This document shows positions 19,428 through 22,839 of a stretch of DNA of 22,839 bases, in pieces. Numbering within the stretch: the stretch's first letter is position 1; every line of letters starts with the position of its first letter. Location: IMG/VR virus record IMGVR_UViG_3300029986_000086, positions 1 to 22,839 of that record; one strand, written 5' to 3'. A program made the translations under genes and the position numbers. Below the pieces are notes generated by a model that saw only the letters and a list, made by a program, of their open reading frames with translations, ran no database searches and was not told the origin of the DNA. The stretch comes from a virus.

Positions 19428-19892
19428 ATGAAGTATATCATGACTATATTGGCTTGTCTTTTTGCAGGGGTTTCGTGCGAAGCCCGCGCCGACGACAAGG
19501 CAATTATAATTGCATCAGCCGCTAGCATGGGCATTAGCCGCCCGGTGATTGAAAAAGTGGCGGGACGTGAAAGTGGATTTAACTGCCACGCGTATAACCG
19601 TAGTTCTGGCGCGTCGGGACCGCTCCAAATCCTACCTAGCTCCGCTAGGGCGCTTGGGTATGGCAATGGTAGAGCCACGGCGGCGCTGCGCTCCTGTGGT
19701 ATGGGTTTGACTGCTGGTTTGAAGCATCTGCGCGCTTGCGTTGATGTCGTGGGTCAAAACCCTGCACGTGCGGCGTATTGCCATAATTTTGGTTTGGGTG
19801 CTGTCACTCATCGCCATTATGCTTCCGCCCATAGGCGTCATCAGCACTATGCCTCCGCGCATAGACATAGGCGGCATTATGCCATGCGTTAA
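19428..19892 (+). CDS. Secreted SLT-type muramidase (endolysin-like) with His/Arg-rich tail
   Basis: The 154-residue protein starts with a signal peptide (MKYIMTILACLFAGVSCEARA, likely cleaved after A21). A lytic-transglycosylase domain follows: G46-RESGF with E48 as the catalytic Glu, HAYNRSSGASGPLQILPSSA (the usual AxGxxQxxP pattern) and a helical second half with GLKHLRACVDVVGQNP. The end is a repeat of HYASAHRRHQ-type units, strongly basic. It would cut peptidoglycan in the periplasm of a Gram-negative host, for lysis or DNA entry. AAAGG 7 nt upstream supports the ATG at 19428 over 19389. G+C and GCG/CGC codon use are higher than in neighbours, suggesting acquisition from a bacterium. Confidence 0.85.
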   Translation: MKYIMTILACLFAGVSCEARADDKAIIIASAASMGISRPVIEKVAGRESGFNCHAYNRSSGASGPLQILPSSARALGYGNGRATAALRSCGMGLTAGLKHLRACVDVVGQNPARAAYCHNFGLGAVTHRHYASAHRRHQHYASAHRHRRHYAMR

Positions 19893-19912
19893 ACTTTATC
19901 AAAAATAAAGTC

Positions 19913-19941
19913 TAGACTTAAAATCCTCCAAGGTGTATAAT
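19913..19941 (+). promoter_or_regulatory. Promoter for the HD-domain gene
   Basis: TAGACT (19913-19918), 17-bp spacer, TATAAT (19936-19941), a perfect -10 in the loop of the 14-bp inverted repeat at 19920-19956. The start is expected near 19948, within GGAGG (19947-19951). Confidence 0.5.
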
Positions 19942-19958
19942 GCCTTGGAGGATTTTTT
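19920..19958 (+). terminator. 14-bp inverted repeat: terminator and ribosome-site hairpin
   Basis: AAAATCCTCCAAGG (19920-19933) and CCTTGGAGGATTTT (19943-19956) pair perfectly around a 9-nt loop, followed by T residues to 19958. It can end muramidase transcripts. The 3' arm holds GGAGG, the ribosome site of the HD gene (ATG 19959), so any read-through RNA would have that site closed. Confidence 0.75.
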
Positions 19959-20645
19959 ATGAGCCATTTTAAAGCATTGTTGATCGCCGCGCGGGTATTG
20001 AAAAAGGAATTGAAATCTCCGCACAGAAAATATCATGACATTAATCATATTTTCTATATGTGGAAAAATTATAAAAAATATAAGAAGTCAGTTGACACCA
20101 CGCCTCTTGAAGATACGGCGGTCAGGCTGGCTATCTGGTTTCATGATATTGTGTATTACGTTGATGAATTATATCATCATAATGAGACATACAGCGCCGA
20201 TACGGTGGAAGAAATAATTATAAACTTTGGCAACAGCTTTATAGAAATAAACGAAGACGCAGTTAAAATTTTAGAATATATGATCGAGATGGTGCGCGTC
20301 ATGATTCTTAATTCCGGCGACCATATTCACTATCATCCCGCTTATAGAGGCACTTACGTAGGGTTGTTTCTAGATTTGGATTTATTGTCCTTAGCCGATA
20401 TGCCAAATCTTTTTATCAATAATGCAAACATAATTGCTGAATTTGGAGATATCAGTAAGACCAGCGGCTTCTGGAAAAACCGAGCGGAATTTTTAGCAAA
20501 TTTGTTAATAAGCCGGTATGGGTTTTTTGAATTTTATATAGCTGATATTAATAAAGAACATGCCACTGCTGCCGAAACGGGAATAATGTTATTGTTGCAA
20601 CATGCAACTTTTACAGCAAAGATGCTTGACAATACACCAGAATAG
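19959..20645 (+). CDS. HD-domain metal-dependent phosphohydrolase
   Basis: The 228-residue protein fits the predicted HD-superfamily phosphohydrolases (COG4339-like): Y25-HDINH-30, FHD at 61-63 as the HD pair, HNETYSADTVEEII near 74-87, and DLDLLSLAD in the C-terminal half where the family has a conserved Asp. Such proteins bind divalent metal and hydrolyse phosphate esters, often nucleotides; the substrate of this group is unknown. In a phage it could act on nucleotide signals or pools, but that is inference. GGAGG 7 nt before the ATG is buried in the upstream inverted repeat. The Ro60 promoter lies in its last codons. Confidence 0.8.
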   Translation: MSHFKALLIAARVLKKELKSPHRKYHDINHIFYMWKNYKKYKKSVDTTPLEDTAVRLAIWFHDIVYYVDELYHHNETYSADTVEEIIINFGNSFIEINEDAVKILEYMIEMVRVMILNSGDHIHYHPAYRGTYVGLFLDLDLLSLADMPNLFINNANIIAEFGDISKTSGFWKNRAEFLANLLISRYGFFEFYIADINKEHATAAETGIMLLLQHATFTAKMLDNTPE

Positions 20646-20653
20646 TATATGTT
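20626..20653 (+). promoter_or_regulatory. Promoter for Ro60
   Basis: TTGACA (20626-20631), 16-bp spacer, TATGTT (20648-20653), overlapping the end of the HD gene. The start near 20660 leaves a leader of about 25 nt with GGGAGA before the ATG at 20685. Confidence 0.6.
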
Positions 20654-20684
20654 CTATTAACAATTAAAAACAGGGAGAAATAAG

Positions 20685-22346
20685 ATGACGAATTATGCAA
20701 ATATTTCTGGCAAGGCGCGCGTTCGCGCAACGACTGCGACTTCACAGGCGGCTCCGATTCCGGGGCGCGAGGCAGAGATGACGGCTAACCATGCCGGTGG
20801 GTATTCTTTCACTACCACGGAAATGCAGCGCTTGCGCCGCTTCCTCGTGTTGGGTGTCGAGGGCAATACTTATTATCAGGCAAAGAATGAACTTGTGCGT
20901 GAAAACGTCAAGGTTCTTGACCAGTTGCTTAAGTCCGATCCTATCGGCGTGATCAATGAAGCGCAGCGGGTGCTTAAGAATAATCTTGCATTTAAACAGA
21001 ATGCTCCCTTATTCGTGTTGGCGGCGGCTGCTTCCTACAAGGAAAATGGCTCCGTGCCTTCCGATATCGTGCGTTCGCGCGCCTTGTCGGTTGCCAGCGA
21101 GGTTATCCGCACTCCGTATAATTTGTATATGTTCGTCAACTATATTAACTCCATGCGTGGTTGGGGTCGTGCTGCGACTCGCGCCGTTGCGGATTGGTAT
21201 ACCGAGTCCCCGATTGATCGCCTTGCGATGCATTCTTGGAAGTATAAGAACCGTGATGGTTGGTCGCACCGCGACTTATTGCGTTTGAGTCATCCTAAGA
21301 CGGCTGACGCAACCCGCAACGCTATTTTCCATTATATGGTGAAGGGAACTTTGCCGGAAAATATTGAGGGCGCGGCATTGGCGCAAATTGCGGCGGCGGA
21401 AGAGTTGCTGCATTTGACCGGTAATGATAAGAAAACTGTTGATCGTGCGGTATCGTTAATCACTGATTTCCGATTGACTCGCGAGGCGGTTCCGACCCAT
21501 CTTTTGAATGAAAAGAAAGTATGGGAAGCACTTGTTGACGATATGCCTATCATTGCGGCATTGCGTAATCTTGGAAAGATGACCAATATTGGTCTTATTT
21601 CTACGCTGTCTTCTACCGAAGCCAAGTTGGTGGCTATGCTTACCAATAAGGAATTGGTGGAACGCTCTAAGGCGCATCCGATGCAGTTCTTGCTTGCATA
21701 CAACCAGTATGCACAAGGTAAGGGCGACAAGGGTAGCTTGACGTGGACTCCGAGCCGTAAGGTTTTGGACGGACTTAATGATGCTTTCGAGCTTTCATTC
21801 GGTAATGTTCCGGTTACGGGTAAGCGTATCATTGTTGCGGGTGACGACTCTGGCTCTATGCAGGGTGGTAACGTTATTGGGACGAATATGACTCCGGCTA
21901 AGGTCGCGGCGGCTATGATGTATATCACTGTCCGTACCGAGCCGAATGCGGTTCCGATTTGTTATTCCACCGCTTATAAGGACCTTCCTGTTGGTCGCCG
22001 CTCGTCCTTGGATGAAATGCTTAGGGCGTTTGGTCGCGGTGGTGGAACTAATACTGCTCTTCCTGTGCAATATGCATTGGATAAGAAGTTAGACGTTGAT
22101 GCAATCGTGTCTTATACGGATAATGAAACATGGGCTGATTATGGTTGGAATAGAAATGGGCACGTGACTCAGGTACATTCCCATCTTGAACAGCGTCTTG
22201 GTCACGAAGTTAAATTTGTGAACTGCGCTACTACCGCAACACAATGTACTGATGTTGATCCTAACAAAACCAGTATGTTCGAAATGGTAGCATTTTCGGC
22301 TGATACGCCGCGAATAATCTCAGCCATTATTAATGGCGATGCCTGA
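20685..22346 (+). CDS. Ro60 / TROVE-domain RNA-binding protein (Rsr-like)
   Basis: The 553-residue protein has the Ro60 plan. An N-terminal TROVE helical-repeat ring covers about residues 40-365 (start FTTTEMQRLRRFLVLGVEGN; NYINSMRGWGRAATRAVADW; WSHRDLLRLSHPK, a typical Ro60 stretch). The C-terminal von Willebrand A domain has an intact metal site: D387-x-S389-x-S391, T455 in GGGTNT and D479 in SYTDNE. Full length matches bacterial Rsr. Ro60 binds Y RNAs on its outer surface and ends of misfolded RNAs in its ring; bacterial Rsr works with PNPase in RNA turnover. A phage copy may guard or degrade RNA. G+C and codon use are higher than in neighbours. Own promoter and terminator; GGGAGA ribosome site. 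Confidence 0.95.
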   Translation: MTNYANISGKARVRATTATSQAAPIPGREAEMTANHAGGYSFTTTEMQRLRRFLVLGVEGNTYYQAKNELVRENVKVLDQLLKSDPIGVINEAQRVLKNNLAFKQNAPLFVLAAAASYKENGSVPSDIVRSRALSVASEVIRTPYNLYMFVNYINSMRGWGRAATRAVADWYTESPIDRLAMHSWKYKNRDGWSHRDLLRLSHPKTADATRNAIFHYMVKGTLPENIEGAALAQIAAAEELLHLTGNDKKTVDRAVSLITDFRLTREAVPTHLLNEKKVWEALVDDMPIIAALRNLGKMTNIGLISTLSSTEAKLVAMLTNKELVERSKAHPMQFLLAYNQYAQGKGDKGSLTWTPSRKVLDGLNDAFELSFGNVPVTGKRIIVAGDDSGSMQGGNVIGTNMTPAKVAAAMMYITVRTEPNAVPICYSTAYKDLPVGRRSSLDEMLRAFGRGGGTNTALPVQYALDKKLDVDAIVSYTDNETWADYGWNRNGHVTQVHSHLEQRLGHEVKFVNCATTATQCTDVDPNKTSMFEMVAFSADTPRIISAIINGDA

Positions 22347-22385
22347 TGATAAAGGGGTTCCTTCGGGAACCCCTTTATCACTTTT
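22347..22385 (+). terminator. Rho-independent terminator after Ro60
   Basis: TGATAAAGGGGTTCC (from 22347) pairs with GGAACCCCTTTATCA (to 22380) around a short TTCG-type loop, then CTTTT. It directly follows the stop codon. Confidence 0.9.
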
Positions 22386-22399
22386 AAATGGAGAACAAT

Positions 22400-22435
22400 A
22401 TGTTAGACCCTATTACCCGTACCCTTGATCTTTAA
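22400..22435 (+). CDS. Very short reading frame (11 codons) with a good ribosome site
   Basis: ATG at 22400 has GGAG about 6 nt upstream and encodes MLDPITRTLDL before TAA. It lies between the Ro60 terminator and the next promoter. It could be a leader peptide, a remnant of a gene removed by deletion, or chance. Confidence 0.25.
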   Translation: MLDPITRTLDL

Positions 22436-22464
22436 TTGACTTATTAATAAATATAGGTTACTTA
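22436..22464 (+). promoter_or_regulatory. Weak promoter candidate before the last gene
   Basis: TTGACT (22436-22441), 17-bp spacer, TACTTA (22459-22464), a poor -10 box. The predicted start would fall after the AAAGG ribosome element at 22464-22468, so the true -10 may be elsewhere. Confidence 0.3.
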
Positions 22465-22474
22465 AAGGTTATTC

Positions 22475-22839
22475 ATGATCAATTATCTAGCTTTGATTGC
22501 TGCGCTATTAATAGCAAGTGTTTCCGGTTTCTTTGGGGTGACCGGTATGACTGCAATTTTCCCCGGCGCATTAATACCTATTATTTGTATGGCTGTTGTT
22601 TTAGAGATTTCAAAACTTATAACAGCCAGTTGGCTGTATAGAATGTGGAATCACATTCCTATATTAATGCGGGTGTTTTTAACTTGTACATTAATAATGT
22701 TATCCAGCATAACCAGCTTGGGCGTCTTTGGATATCTCGCAAAAAACCATATAAGTCAACAAGTCAATATTGAGACAGGCACTGGCGAAAAAGTATCAAT
22801 TGTTGAAAATAAAATAGAAACATTGAAATTGAATTTAGC
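22475..22839 (+). CDS. Membrane protein with three to four helices, 3' end beyond the window
   Basis: AAAGG 6 nt before the ATG fixes the start; 121 residues are visible. Hydrophobic segments lie at about 2-24 (YLALIAALLIASVSGFFGV), 28-50 (IFPGALIPIICMAVVLEISK) and 66-90 (VFLTCTLIMLSSITSLGVFG), followed by YLAKNHISQQ and the start of a charged, probably coiled-coil region (ENKIETLKLNL). This matches a membrane protein type I recall from many T4-like and marine phages: N-terminal helices with a conserved EISKLITASWLYR loop and a long C-terminal coiled coil. Its function is unknown. Confidence 0.75.
   Translation, partial: MINYLALIAALLIASVSGFFGVTGMTAIFPGALIPIICMAVVLEISKLITASWLYRMWNHIPILMRVFLTCTLIMLSSITSLGVFGYLAKNHISQQVNIETGTGEKVSIVENKIETLKLNL

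Noticed and set aside
21332-21928. 198-codon minus-strand frame inside Ro60
   Set aside because: It is the shadow of a G+C-rich coding gene; the sense frame is a well-supported Ro60.
1-22839. CRISPR array or insertion sequence
   Set aside because: No regularly spaced direct repeats and no transposase or terminal inverted repeats were seen; the 24-bp inverted repeat at 6672-6791 encloses a tRNA, not a transposase.

Overview
The window looks like part of a large, AT-rich genome of a tailed bacteriophage, probably a T4-like or jumbo myovirus with a Gram-negative host. The evidence is a giant repeat-built structural protein, tightly packed and often overlapping small genes of unknown function, a phage-type ATP-dependent DNA ligase, a free-standing homing endonuclease, about fourteen tRNA or tRNA-like genes scattered between protein genes, a secreted SLT muramidase and a phage-encoded Ro60 (TROVE) protein. 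Almost everything is on the + strand; the exceptions are the endonuclease (6776-7594) and a glycosyltransferase (15031-16137). The host cannot be named from the sequence.

Layout. 3-3881: C-terminal part of a tail-fibre-like protein with about eight copies of a beta-rich repeat. 3964-6114: a nucleoside 2-deoxyribosyltransferase-like enzyme and four genes of unknown function, including a 43-residue membrane protein. 6128-7594: tRNA cluster (Arg-CCT, Lys-CTT, Phe-GAA, Pro-TGG) ending at a homing endonuclease whose last codons are duplicated in inverted orientation upstream of tRNA-Pro. 7763-10686: small phage genes mixed with more tRNAs; those at 8051-8436 are markedly abnormal. 10724-14352: a compact overlapping run with a NADAR-family ADP-ribosyl hydrolase next to the DNA ligase. 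14368-15020: tRNAs Arg-TCT, Ser-TGA and Glu-CTC, one small gene and a bidirectional terminator shared with the converging glycosyltransferase. 16247-18826: five tandem paralogues of a family I do not recognise, interrupted by two transcription units (about 17660-17868 and 17920-18200) that have promoter, RNA structure and terminator but no convincing gene. 18898-22839: a two-helix membrane protein, a highly structured leader, an endolysin-like SLT enzyme, an HD-domain phosphohydrolase, Ro60 and a partial membrane protein.

Expression logic. Many intergenic spaces contain sigma70-like promoters (TTGAC[AT], 16-17 bp, TAAATA or TATNNT). Several would start transcription only a few bases before, or at, the Shine-Dalgarno sequence, giving very short leaders. 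At two genes (3964 and 19959) an inverted repeat has the -10 box in its loop and the Shine-Dalgarno sequence in its 3' arm. This is the arrangement known from T4 e and I-TevI: read-through RNA is folded shut, while RNA from the local promoter is open.

The most novel parts are the paralogue array with two embedded non-coding RNA candidates (one with a possible 7-bp/7-bp pseudoknot), the nearby phage Ro60 that may use such RNAs, the extended-stem tRNA-Pro/endonuclease junction and the odd tRNAs at 8051-8436. All function calls come from reading motifs by eye; no database search was possible.
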